From Clostridia bacterium (GTDB lineage Bacteria > Bacillota > Clostridia > Oscillospirales > Acutalibacteraceae), in the NCBI GenBank assembly GCA_017474125.1, contig JAFVIF010000021.1, positions 1-47,189 of the forward strand: a stretch of 47,189 nt of DNA, in the 5' to 3' direction. The notes beneath the pieces were generated by a model that worked only from the letters and a program-made list of their open reading frames with translations, made no database searches and was not told the origin of the DNA. This document shows positions 1 to 6,498 of the stretch, piece after piece. The translations under genes were made by a program, and so were the position numbers. Position 1 is the stretch's first letter. Every line of letters starts with the position of its first letter.

Positions 1-354
1 AGTGGTTTTAGTGAATGTGTATGTAGCAATGGTGATCATTACAGTTTCATGAAAGGCGGTGCCTCTATCTTTAATAGCAGACATTATGTTTACGCCTACT
101 ATACAGAACGAAAGCACAACCAATAAGGTTCCCGTAATGCGCCGTGCAAAAAGCTCGGTATCATAATTGCCGCTTGCTTTTCGTCTGACCTGCAACACAG
201 AAAATCTTGTGATTGCAAGCACGGTATAATACGCACCTACCGTAATAAACCACCACGAAGGGCTAAGGAAACCTATAATACAGTTACCAAGCGCATACGC
301 AACATTAAACGCAAGACTTGTATAAGGGCTTTTTACAAGATTTAATACCTTCAT
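1..354 (-). CDS. Small integral membrane protein, 3' end cut by window edge
   Basis: Reading the minus strand from the ATG at 354 gives 118 codons with no stop before the window edge, so the C terminus is missing. The start (MKVLNLVKSPYTSLAFN) is followed by hydrophobic stretches at about residues 15-50 and 75-98 with a basic loop (QVRRKASG) between, so it is a multi-pass membrane protein. Its ATG overlaps the stop of the upstream gene (ATGA), which implies translational coupling. The neighbour is another small membrane protein and the unit is divergent from a TetR regulator. I remember similar pairs beside TetR genes in Firmicutes, but no function is known to me. The pair may form one membrane complex; that is inference. 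Confidence 0.7.
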   Translation of the reverse strand, partial: MKVLNLVKSPYTSLAFNVAYALGNCIIGFLSPSWWFITVGAYYTVLAITRFSVLQVRRKASGNYDTELFARRITGTLLVVLSFCIVGVNIMSAIKDRGTAFHETVMITIATYTFTKTT

Positions 355-719
355 TTGATACCTTTAATCATCGGAATGAGGGCAATCAGCATAATGATAC
401 CAAGCAAGCCGACGAGTGTGCCCCAAATAATTTGCTGCCACACAAGACACATACACATACCTACACCAAGCACCAAAGCAGCAATGACGGCGTAAATAGT
501 ACGGAACAGATTTTTACCACTCATTTTCGGCAGTTTCTTGTTTTCCATTTTGCACCAGATAAGTGCCGTGATAATACTGAGCACAATACCGACAGCGCCA
601 AAAATGATACCTTCTGTGAAGGCATCCCATTCAGGCAGAAGTGCCATACACATACCGAGTGCGAAAAGCACCCCACTTACCGTTCCCATAACGAGTGTAA
701 CAAAACTACTCTTTTTCAT
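351..719 (-). CDS. Small four-helix membrane protein (122 aa), first gene of TetR-linked pair
   Basis: Four hydrophobic segments are visible at about residues 5-27, 35-57, 74-95 and 98-118, with a short basic loop (CKMENKKLPKMSGK) in the middle. The longer open frame begins at 1013, but the good ribosome site AAAGGAG lies 8 bases before the ATG at 719, so that start is used. A strong minus-strand promoter sits at 770-798. The stop overlaps the start of the next membrane protein by ATGA. Function is unknown. The divergent TetR regulator at 883 probably controls it, which would suit a small drug- or stress-responsive membrane module, but nothing in the protein shows a substrate. Confidence 0.75.
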   Translation of the reverse strand: MKKSSFVTLVMGTVSGVLFALGMCMALLPEWDAFTEGIIFGAVGIVLSIITALIWCKMENKKLPKMSGKNLFRTIYAVIAALVLGVGMCMCLVWQQIIWGTLVGLLGIIMLIALIPMIKGIK

Positions 720-769
720 TTTAAAATCTCCTTTCATTAAACCAACACTTGTGTTTTTATTGCATTTAT

Positions 770-798
770 AGTATAATATTTTCGCCAAAGCAAAACAA
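770..798 (-). promoter_or_regulatory. Promoter of the two small membrane protein genes
   Basis: On the minus strand TTGTTT (798-793) is followed after exactly 17 bases by TATACT (775-770). It lies about 50 bases upstream of the ATG at 719, in the intergenic region shared with the TetR gene. Confidence 0.65.
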
Positions 799-817
799 TC
801 AACAATTAAACGACAGG

Positions 818-870
818 TGTTGGAATAAAAGAAAATGCGACCACCGGTTTTGGGGAAAATGTTGGAATAA
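818..870. promoter_or_regulatory. Direct repeat in TetR intergenic region, possible operator
   Basis: The 11-mer TGTTGGAATAA occurs at 818-828 and again at 860-870, 42 bases apart (four helical turns), between the divergent promoters of the TetR gene and the membrane pair. A repeated site on one face of the helix would suit binding by the TetR protein. Most TetR operators are palindromes, so this is only a candidate. Confidence 0.35.
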
Positions 871-882
871 TGGAGAATTATT

Positions 883-1401
883 ATGAATGTAAAGAACAAC
901 AAGCGGCGCAGAGAGTCACAAGAGAAGATTGAAAAGGCGTTTATAGAGCTACTGCAAACCCGTGATATCAAAAAAATAACCGTTTCGGATATTGTCAAAA
1001 ATACGGGACTCAACCGAAGTACTTTTTATGCCAATTATATTGATATATTTGACCTTGCCGATAAAACGAGAGAAAAACTTGAAAATGAGTTCAGCAATCT
1101 GTTTGCCGATTACGATTATTTTAATGAACGTAGCGGCGCACTTAAGATGTTTACTCATATTAAAGAAAACCAAATTTTCTATAAGACATATTTTAAGCTT
1201 TGTTATGACGACAAACACCTTATTTCGATATATGATACAAGGCGAGCCGAAAAGGAACATATTGATAGCAATATCAAGTATCATATTGAATTTTTCAGAA
1301 ATGGTCTTAATGCCATTATTAAATTGTGGCTTGCAGATGATTGTCAGGAATCACCGGAAGAAATGACAGAGGTTTTGAAACAAGAATATAGAGGCCGATA
1401 G
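883..1401 (+). CDS. TetR/AcrR family transcriptional regulator
   Basis: The N terminus has the TetR helix-turn-helix: helix 1 (KIEKAFIELL), then DIKKITVSDIVKNTGLNRST followed by FYANYIDIFDL, at about residues 15-60. The C-terminal 110 residues are helical and resemble the divergent TetR C-terminal ligand domain common in Firmicutes. At 172 residues it is a little shorter than the usual 190-200. The ATG at 883 has only a weak ribosome site (TGGAG). It is divergent from the membrane pair at 1-719 and is probably their repressor. The ligand is unknown. Confidence 0.85.
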   Translation: MNVKNNKRRRESQEKIEKAFIELLQTRDIKKITVSDIVKNTGLNRSTFYANYIDIFDLADKTREKLENEFSNLFADYDYFNERSGALKMFTHIKENQIFYKTYFKLCYDDKHLISIYDTRRAEKEHIDSNIKYHIEFFRNGLNAIIKLWLADDCQESPEEMTEVLKQEYRGR

Positions 1402-1480
1402 AAAATATTTTTTGGGATTAGAAAAATACCTGTTTTTTCAAAAAACAAGGTTGGCATCTAAATGGTTGATAACAGCCAAA

Positions 1481-1830
1481 CAAACAAGGACTTGCTTAAA
1501 GCAAGTCCTTGTTTGTGTTCGCAAAGCGGATACAAAACGGAGTTGTCTTACGACAAACAGTGTTACACCTCGCGGTGTAAACAATGCGATGCTTCGCATT
1601 GATTTTAGCGTCATCTTATGTTATAATGGTTATGGTTAGTCGAAACAAGTTTGTTTCGACACAAAATCTTTGATTTTGCGGCAAATTTTCCTTGAAAATT
1701 TGTCCATACCCATTGCAATGAATGTTGTGCAAAATTAAATCATAGAATTTAATTTTGCTATAGCCACTTAAAAAGTGGCTTGTCGAAGCGCTTTCAAGCG
1801 TTTCGACAAACAACAATCATTATAATGATT
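1481..1830. repeat. Hairpin array 1: at least eleven consecutive inverted repeats
   Basis: This gene-free stretch (1402-1854) is almost wholly made of neighbouring perfect or near-perfect inverted repeats, each of different sequence. Arms pair at 1481-1495/1501-1515 (15 bp), 1543-1547/1552-1556, 1561-1569/1575-1583 (interrupted), 1583-1589/1594-1600, 1639-1648/1651-1660, 1662-1668/1672-1678, 1682-1690/1694-1702, the palindrome 1711-1720, 1729-1740/1747-1758, 1762-1769/1773-1780, 1781-1792/1797-1808 (one G-T pair) and the 16-base palindrome 1815-1830. A promoter at 1599-1627 would transcribe the last eight into the leader of the lipoprotein at 1855. The first hairpin may also end the TetR transcript, though no T-run follows. 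1402-1480 holds a weaker inverted repeat (1427-1451). Confidence 0.8.
1599..1627 (+). promoter_or_regulatory. Sigma-A type promoter reading into hairpin array and lipoprotein
   Basis: TTGATT (1599-1604), 17 bases, then TATAAT (1622-1627). The transcript would start near 1634, just before the hairpin at 1639, and carry a structured leader of about 220 bases to the lipoprotein start at 1855. Confidence 0.6.
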
Positions 1831-1854
1831 ATAAAAGAAAAGGTTGGTGTTCTT

Positions 1855-2319
1855 ATGAAAAAATTTATATGTATTTGTTTGGCTTTTGTAATTATTTTTT
1901 CATTGTCCGCTTGTTCACGAATGCCTTTTAACGGTGATATACAATTTCACGATATTTCACTTAAAATACCCGAGAGATTTATCAGGGATTCTACCCAAAG
2001 CAACAATGATTTGTGGATTTTTGAGCACGGAAATTATTCCGAATACATAATACTCTCACGAAAAGACGTTACGGGCGAGGTGCAAACTGCCCTTGACGAT
2101 TACGTAGAGTATATGAAAGGCAACGGCGCCCAAAGCGAGATAACCACGTTTTTAGACAACAGCGCAGTTCTTTCAACCTATTCTAATGACGGTAAATATT
2201 GCCAGGAAATTTTGTTCCCTTACAATAATTCCTTTTACGCCATAGCATTACGTGGCGGAACACAAGACGGTTTCAAAGAAATCACCGATACCATAAAGCT
2301 AATTGAAATTTCCGCATAA
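1855..2319 (+). CDS. Small secreted lipoprotein (154 aa), PsbP-like fold suspected
   Basis: The ATG at 1855 gives a lipoprotein signal peptide (MKKFICICLAF..IIFSLSAC) with the lipobox LSAC, so Cys20 should be lipidated and the protein anchored outside the cell membrane. The mature part (about 135 residues) starts with a beta-rich stretch (FHDISLKIPERF) and ends TDTIKLIE. That layout resembles small PsbP/Mog1-like lipoproteins, and the unrelated-locus lipoprotein at 9806 has the same layout. The ribosome site (AAAAGG) is weak and 11 bases away. The gene lies between two hairpin arrays. Its function is unknown. Confidence 0.75.
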   Translation: MKKFICICLAFVIIFSLSACSRMPFNGDIQFHDISLKIPERFIRDSTQSNNDLWIFEHGNYSEYIILSRKDVTGEVQTALDDYVEYMKGNGAQSEITTFLDNSAVLSTYSNDGKYCQEILFPYNNSFYAIALRGGTQDGFKEITDTIKLIEISA

Positions 2320-2327
2320 CATACTCT

Positions 2328-2359
2328 AAATCGACTTGTGAAAACAAGTCGATTTTTTT
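2328..2359 (+). terminator. Rho-independent terminator of the lipoprotein gene
   Basis: A 12-bp stem (2328-2339 with 2344-2355), a GAAA tetraloop and a run of seven T follow the lipoprotein stop by 8 bases. Confidence 0.85.
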
Positions 2360-2361
2360 AT

Positions 2362-2496
2362 CCATTGCGAAGGCAATGGCATATCATCAAGGGCGGCAAG
2401 TCGCCCTTGTATCTCATCAGTCCGTCAGGACTGTATATCATCACGCGTTAGCGTGCATCAAATGCTTTCGCAAAGTTCGCTGTCTGCAGAGCAGAC
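2362..2496. repeat. Hairpin array 2 with repeated ATATCATCA linkers
   Basis: Five short hairpins of unrelated stem sequence are separated by nearly identical linkers. Stems: 2362-2368/2373-2379, 2388-2395/2402-2409, 2418-2423/2428-2433, 2442-2446/2451-2455, and 2482-2487/2491-2496. Linkers are CATATCATCA (2380-2389), TATCTCATCA (2410-2419), TATATCATCA (2434-2443) and CATCA (2456-2460). Conserved single-stranded linkers with variable stems are the opposite of a REP or CRISPR layout. I recall similar linker-hairpin runs in other Clostridia genomes but know no described function. Confidence 0.8.
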
Positions 2497-2507
2497 ACTT
2501 ATATAAA

Positions 2508-2542
2508 AACAGCACCCGATTCCAAAACGGAGTCAGGTGCTG
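2508..2542 (-). terminator. Terminator of the ribbon-helix-helix gene
   Basis: Read on the minus strand, ACAGCACCTGACTCC pairs with GGAATCGGGTGCTGT around the loop GTTTT, with minor mismatches, and is followed by TTTTTAT. It ends the RHH gene whose stop is at 2546. Confidence 0.75.
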
Positions 2543-2545
2543 TAA

Positions 2546-2734
2546 TTATTTTACTTCACTATTTTCTATTGCGTAATCAAGCAGTATATTAATAAGCTCA
2601 TTCCTTGAACGGTTGGTTTCATTAGACAGCTTATCAAGATTTGCAACGGTTTCCTCCTTAATCCTAATAGAAAAAGTTTTATATCCGTCTTCGCCTTTTA
2701 ACGATTTTTTATTAATGATGAGTTTTTCTTTCAT
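2546..2734 (-). CDS. Ribbon-helix-helix (CopG/Arc-like) DNA-binding protein, 62 aa
   Basis: The core reads GYKTFSIRIKEETVANLDKL then a turn (SNETNRSR) and NELINILLDYAIEN, the strand-helix-helix pattern of Arc/MetJ/CopG proteins. These bind DNA as dimers of dimers through the beta strand. The start has a good ribosome site (GAGGTGA, 7 bases upstream). It is divergent from the TPR-like membrane protein at 2822, and three TGTTAT half-sites overlap that gene's promoter, so it is probably a repressor of that gene. It could also be the antitoxin of an unrecognised pair, but no toxin-like partner is beside it. Confidence 0.8.
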   Translation of the reverse strand: MKEKLIINKKSLKGEDGYKTFSIRIKEETVANLDKLSNETNRSRNELINILLDYAIENSEVK

Positions 2735-2761
2735 TAAAAATCACCTCACTAATATTATGCC

Positions 2762-2799
2762 TTGACAGATGTTATAAATATATGTTATAATTCATAACA
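2762..2799 (+). promoter_or_regulatory. Promoter with overlapping TGTTAT operator repeats
   Basis: TTGACA (2762-2767), 18 bases, TATAAT (2786-2791). TGTTAT occurs at 2770-2775 and 2783-2788 as direct repeats 13 bases apart, and as its complement ATAACA at 2794-2799. The last two form the dyad TGTTAT-N5-ATAACA over the -10 box. The arrangement suits cooperative binding by the divergent RHH protein. Confidence 0.65.
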
Positions 2800-2821
2800 T
2801 AAAACTTGAGGAGGTTTTATT

Positions 2822-3382
2822 ATGGAATTAAATCTTGAAAATCTAATGAAAACCGCTATGGACGAAATGGAGAACGGACAACATACCGAAGCTGCAAAGC
2901 ACTTTGATATGGTAGTAATCAACGATGCATCAAATATTGATGCGCCTTTCTTCAGAGCTTATTGTAATTGCTTTGATATTAAGCTCGGTGAAATGTCAAA
3001 TGCTGCTATCGGCTTTACCAACGCGTTCTATCGCTACGTCGATGCCGTAAAAGCCTTGAATAACCCGGACGTAGAAAAAGAAAAATTAGATTACGCAGTT
3101 ACTCTGCTTACTGAATTGGTTTCTATGTACAAGCTAAACGCTAAAAACCAAATGTTCAGTACCCCGAGCATTGGAATCACTATTTCTTCCGCCGCAACAA
3201 ATATGAATAATAACTGCAAAAACAAGCTTATAAACTCCGGCGCAAACGTATCCCAAGAGGTTATGGAAATAAACGAAGCCAATAACCAAGCAAACAACAA
3301 GACCGGTATGATACTTGGAATACTTATAGCTATTGGTGTAGTAGCCTTTATTCTGTGGATGATACCTTGGTATATGCTTTAA
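2822..3382 (+). CDS. TPR-like cytoplasmic domain with C-terminal membrane anchor (186 aa)
   Basis: The N-terminal 100 residues are helical with a TPR-like repeat start (AMDEMENGQHTEAAKHFDMVV, broken here: 20-residue class). A low-complexity Asn-rich segment (ANNQANNKTG) precedes one hydrophobic helix at about 163-184, so it should be tail-anchored with the helical domain inside the cell. There is no signal peptide. A very strong ribosome site (GAGGAGG) precedes the ATG at 2822. It probably shares a transcript with the 57-residue membrane peptide at 3421. Function is unknown; a scaffold or sensor role is only a guess. Confidence 0.75.
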   Translation: MELNLENLMKTAMDEMENGQHTEAAKHFDMVVINDASNIDAPFFRAYCNCFDIKLGEMSNAAIGFTNAFYRYVDAVKALNNPDVEKEKLDYAVTLLTELVSMYKLNAKNQMFSTPSIGITISSAATNMNNNCKNKLINSGANVSQEVMEINEANNQANNKTGMILGILIAIGVVAFILWMIPWYML

Positions 3383-3420
3383 TTGACAATATTTGAAGAT
3401 TACAAAAGGAAGATACGTGT

Positions 3421-3594
3421 ATGCTGGACATAATATTTCCTGTAGTTATAGCTTCCATCGGTTTTTTTATAGCCAACCTTGGGAACAGCATTAACGCGAC
3501 AATTTTAACCGCTATAGGCGTCATTGCAATTATTGTTGGAGCACTATGGTTGTGTTACGTTGCAGGCTACAACATAGGATATATGCTATATTAA
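3421..3594 (+). CDS. Membrane peptide, 57 aa
   Basis: An ATG at 3421 with AAGGA about 11 bases upstream opens a 57-residue frame ending TAA at 3594. It is almost all hydrophobic: segment one about residues 3-20 (FPVVIASIGFFIA), segment two about 27-48 (ILTAIGVIAIIVGALWLCYV), ending YNIGYMLY. It sits 38 bases after the TPR-like membrane gene and before a good terminator, so the two form an operon under the RHH-flanked promoter. Codon use and the terminator position support it as a real gene. No function is known. Confidence 0.65.
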   Translation: MLDIIFPVVIASIGFFIANLGNSINATILTAIGVIAIIVGALWLCYVAGYNIGYMLY

Positions 3595-3650
3595 AGCGGC
3601 ACAACAATACTGAAGCTTTTTATTCAATGACACAAACAGCTTAAGTTACA

Positions 3651-3681
3651 AAAACAGACAAGCGTGCTTGTCTGTTTTTTA
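3651..3681 (+). terminator. Terminator of the TPR-like/membrane peptide operon
   Basis: Stem AAAACAGACAAGC paired with GCTTGTCTGTTTT around GT, continuing into six T and ATTT. Confidence 0.85.
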
Positions 3682-3726
3682 TTTATGTGCCAAGTGTTTT
3701 TTCGACTTTTGGACCGTTTTTTATAC

Positions 3727-3755
3727 TTTAATTTAATTTTAATACGTGTTATAAT
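3727..3755 (+). promoter_or_regulatory. Promoter of MATE gene
   Basis: TTTAAT (3727-3732), 17 bases, TATAAT (3750-3755), 46 bases before the ATG at 3802. The -35 is imperfect. Confidence 0.5.
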
Positions 3756-3801
3756 AGACTTAATTTTTTAAGTTGAACTGAAATTTAAAGGAAGTAATAA
3801 A

Positions 3802-5157
3802 ATGACCAAAGCTCAAAACTTTACCGAGGGAAAGATTTTCTCTCCCATTATACGCTTTACCCTGCCCGTTTTACTTGCCCTTCTTTTACAGGCCACCTAC
3901 GGCGCTGTTGATTTATTAATCGTAGGGCAGTTCGGCGGCGATTTTTCGCAGATTTTCGTATCGGCGGTATCTACAGGCAGTCAGATTATGATGACCCTTA
4001 CGGTGGTTATAACCGGACTTGCAATGGGACTTACGGTATACGTGGGAGAAAAAATAGGTGCAAAAAAGCGCGAGGAAGCAGGAGAAATTATAGGCAGCGG
4101 AATTAATCTTTTTGCCATTGTTGCGGCTGTTCTCACCCTTTTAATGGTGCTTGGCGCACCCGCTCTCGCTAAAATTATGAAGGCCCCAGCCCTTGCCTAT
4201 ATGGACACCGTTTGGTACGTTACCATTTGCTCGGCAGGTATGTTTTTTATTGTTGCATACAATCTTGTAGGAAGTATTTTCCGAGGAATCGGTGATTCCA
4301 AAACCCCCTTGCTCACCGTAGCCATAGCCTGTGTTTCAAACATTCTCGGCGATTTACTGCTCGTTGCGGTATTCGGTTTGGGAGCAATAGGAGCCGCCCT
4401 TGCAACGGTCTTTGCTCAAGCTATGAGCGTTATATTATCCCTTATTATAATAAAAAGGAAAAGCCTTCCCTTCTCCTTTTCAAAAAAGCATTTGCGATTA
4501 AACAAAAAGCACGCAAAAAAAATTCTGCGCCTTGGCATTCCCATTGCTTTACAGGATTTACTTGTAAGCTTTTCCTTTCTTGCAATACTTGCCATAGTTA
4601 ACAATTTAGGGCTCACCGAATCGGCAGGCATAGGCGTTGCCGAAAGGGTTTGCGCCTTTATAATGCTTATTCCCTCCGCCTTTATGCAGTCAATGTCGGC
4701 CTTCGTTGCCCAAAACGTTGGCGCGGCAAAATTCGACCGTGCAAAAAAAGCCTTATGGTACGGCATTTTTTCATCCCTTGCTATCGGCATTTTTGTAGGC
4801 TATTTTTCCTTTTTCCACGGAGAAATTCTTGCAGGCATTTTCGCCAAGGATACAGCAATAACAGCAAACGCCGCCGAATATTTAAAGGCATACGCCATTG
4901 ACTGCCTGCTCACTGCCTTCCTGTTTTGCTTTATGGGCTACTTTAACGGCTGCGGCAATACTGCCTTCGTTATGCTTCAAGGTATTATCGGCGGTATATG
5001 TGTGCGCCTGCCTCTGTCTCTTATAATGAGCAAAATAACCCCCGTTTCGCTTTTCCGCATAGGCTTGGCGACCCCCTCCTCTTCTCTTGTTCAAATTATT
5101 TTGTGCCTGAGCTTTTTTGCAATAACGGAACACAAAAAACGCAGGGCACGGAAATAA
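3802..5157 (+). CDS. MATE family efflux transporter
   Basis: At 451 residues with about twelve hydrophobic helices it has the size and shape of a MATE exporter. The N terminus (EGKIFSPIIRFTLPVLLALLL, first 20 shown in family as GKI-P-I--FalP-l) and the GIGDSKTPLLTVAIA segment near residue 170 are typical of the DinF/NorM-like branch. MATE proteins expel cationic drugs or metabolites in exchange for Na+ or H+. The ribosome site AAGGA precedes the ATG. It is a single-gene unit as far as can be seen. A second MATE gene lies at 30384. The substrate cannot be predicted. Confidence 0.9.
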   Translation: MTKAQNFTEGKIFSPIIRFTLPVLLALLLQATYGAVDLLIVGQFGGDFSQIFVSAVSTGSQIMMTLTVVITGLAMGLTVYVGEKIGAKKREEAGEIIGSGINLFAIVAAVLTLLMVLGAPALAKIMKAPALAYMDTVWYVTICSAGMFFIVAYNLVGSIFRGIGDSKTPLLTVAIACVSNILGDLLLVAVFGLGAIGAALATVFAQAMSVILSLIIIKRKSLPFSFSKKHLRLNKKHAKKILRLGIPIALQDLLVSFSFLAILAIVNNLGLTESAGIGVAERVCAFIMLIPSAFMQSMSAFVAQNVGAAKFDRAKKALWYGIFSSLAIGIFVGYFSFFHGEILAGIFAKDTAITANAAEYLKAYAIDCLLTAFLFCFMGYFNGCGNTAFVMLQGIIGGICVRLPLSLIMSKITPVSLFRIGLATPSSSLVQIILCLSFFAITEHKKRRARK

Positions 5158-5229
5158 TTTGCTTTTTCGGCATTATTGACTTTAATGCTCGGCCATATTA
5201 TAATTTAGATTATTAAGGGGATGATAAAA

Positions 5230-6486
5230 ATGGCAGAGAAAAATAAAAAGCGCAAAAGGACGGTATGGTTCAAAAGAGCCATTAAGCATATTGATTCTAT
5301 CACTAAATGGCAGGTTGTATTAGCAATACTTTCTTGTGTATCAGCAGTTTTAGCCGCTATATTTTCTTATCATATTAATAACGCCGACCTTAACGTTACC
5401 CCCTCAGACAGCTTTTGGTTAGCCGTCTGCGATGCCGTTAAAGAAGTATCGGGTTATGCTATGATATTCTTTGCATTTTTCATCGCCCTGTCGCAGTTTA
5501 AAAATTCTCTCGCGCCCAAAAAGCAAAAGCTTGATTATATTGATTTCTGGGACGAAAGAAAGGAAACCGAAATATACGGCTGCGACGATATTTCACTGCA
5601 CGAAACCACGCTGGTATACGGACTTCAGGCCGCAACCTGCACCTTCGAGGAATCTCAGCGACTGTATAACCGAATTGAAAACCTGTTAAACGATAATAAT
5701 CTTTCGTTTTCTTCCGAAAACCTGCTCAAATGTGTTAAAGCTATTCTTTCGGTATTTATAAAAACCAAACGCCTTACAAAGCCGCTTTCCGAAAAAGACT
5801 TCAATCTTTTAAGGGCACAGCTATCGGAAGAATACGAAAAAAGGATTGACGACGAGGATTTAAAGGAATGGTGCAAAATCATTCGTAAGGATAAGCTTGA
5901 GCTCGTTTATGAATTACGCGCCCAAAAAGCTTCGGATAACGTAAAGAAGGAGCTTTATACCGAAGCGCTGAATTTGTGCCACGACTGCATAAATTTATTA
6001 AACGCTTGGGAAAAAGACCATCCCGACGACGAATATTTCGTTCTTTTATACCGTTGCTATATTACTCGAAACATTTCAGTAATCAATCACGAATTATCGC
6101 TTCTCGCTACTAACGAAAGCGACAAGGAGACGCATTCAAAGCAATATGATGAATATGCAAAGAAAACACTAAAAATGCGTGAACGACTCCTTGAGCATTA
6201 TGCCGTTGAAAGAAAGACGCGGCCTCTTATTTACGACTACATCAACCAGGAATATATCCTCGCCTTGGCTGAAAAAAATGAAATAGAGCCTAACCGAGAC
6301 ACCGAGGAACGCATTCTTAGAGAATACAGCCTTTGGGAAGAGCAAAACAATGCAAGAAATATGCTGCTCGAAAAAATCAGTCAAAAAGTAAAGGAAATTA
6401 ATAAGAATAAAAAAGAAGGCTCGGAAGGAGCCAAATTAAGTCTGCCCGATGAAAAACCAAACTGTGATGATAACCAAACTGTTTAA
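5230..6486 (+). CDS. Membrane protein with large cytoplasmic helical domain, unknown function
   Basis: The first in-frame ATG (5221) abuts the ribosome site AAGGGG, so the next ATG at 5230 is preferred (418 residues). After a basic start come two hydrophobic helices (about 26-47 and 66-88), then about 330 hydrophilic residues. That part starts with a compact segment (DYIDFWDERKETEIYG) and continues as charged helices of TPR-like look, rich in Glu and Lys, ending in a low-complexity tail. No catalytic motif was found. The nucleoside hydrolase starts 12 bases after the stop, so the two are co-transcribed. I do not recognise the family. Confidence 0.7.
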   Translation: MAEKNKKRKRTVWFKRAIKHIDSITKWQVVLAILSCVSAVLAAIFSYHINNADLNVTPSDSFWLAVCDAVKEVSGYAMIFFAFFIALSQFKNSLAPKKQKLDYIDFWDERKETEIYGCDDISLHETTLVYGLQAATCTFEESQRLYNRIENLLNDNNLSFSSENLLKCVKAILSVFIKTKRLTKPLSEKDFNLLRAQLSEEYEKRIDDEDLKEWCKIIRKDKLELVYELRAQKASDNVKKELYTEALNLCHDCINLLNAWEKDHPDDEYFVLLYRCYITRNISVINHELSLLATNESDKETHSKQYDEYAKKTLKMRERLLEHYAVERKTRPLIYDYINQEYILALAEKNEIEPNRDTEERILREYSLWEEQNNARNMLLEKISQKVKEINKNKKEGSEGAKLSLPDEKPNCDDNQTV

Positions 6487-6498
6487 GGAGCGATTATT

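Noticed and set aside
318-771. Two plus-strand frames of 77-140 codons opposite the small membrane proteins
   Set aside because: They mirror the minus-strand genes, have odd His/Asn/Thr-rich composition and no ribosome sites.
949-1366. Two frames overlapping the TetR gene
   Set aside because: They are out-of-frame shadows of a gene with clear helix-turn-helix sequence.
1481-1515. Canonical terminator of the TetR gene
   Set aside because: The 15-bp stem is strong but TGTTCGC follows instead of a T-run, so termination is uncertain.
1412-1816. Short frames (66-75 codons) through hairpin array 1
   Set aside because: They run through consecutive palindromes and have no ribosome site or plausible protein composition.
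1481-2496. CRISPR array
   Set aside because: The repeating part is a 9-10 base linker and the palindromic stems are variable and too short for spacers; there are no cas genes.
2376-2576. 66-codon frame through hairpin array 2
   Set aside because: It is made by translating the hairpins and linkers and ends inside the RHH gene on the other strand.
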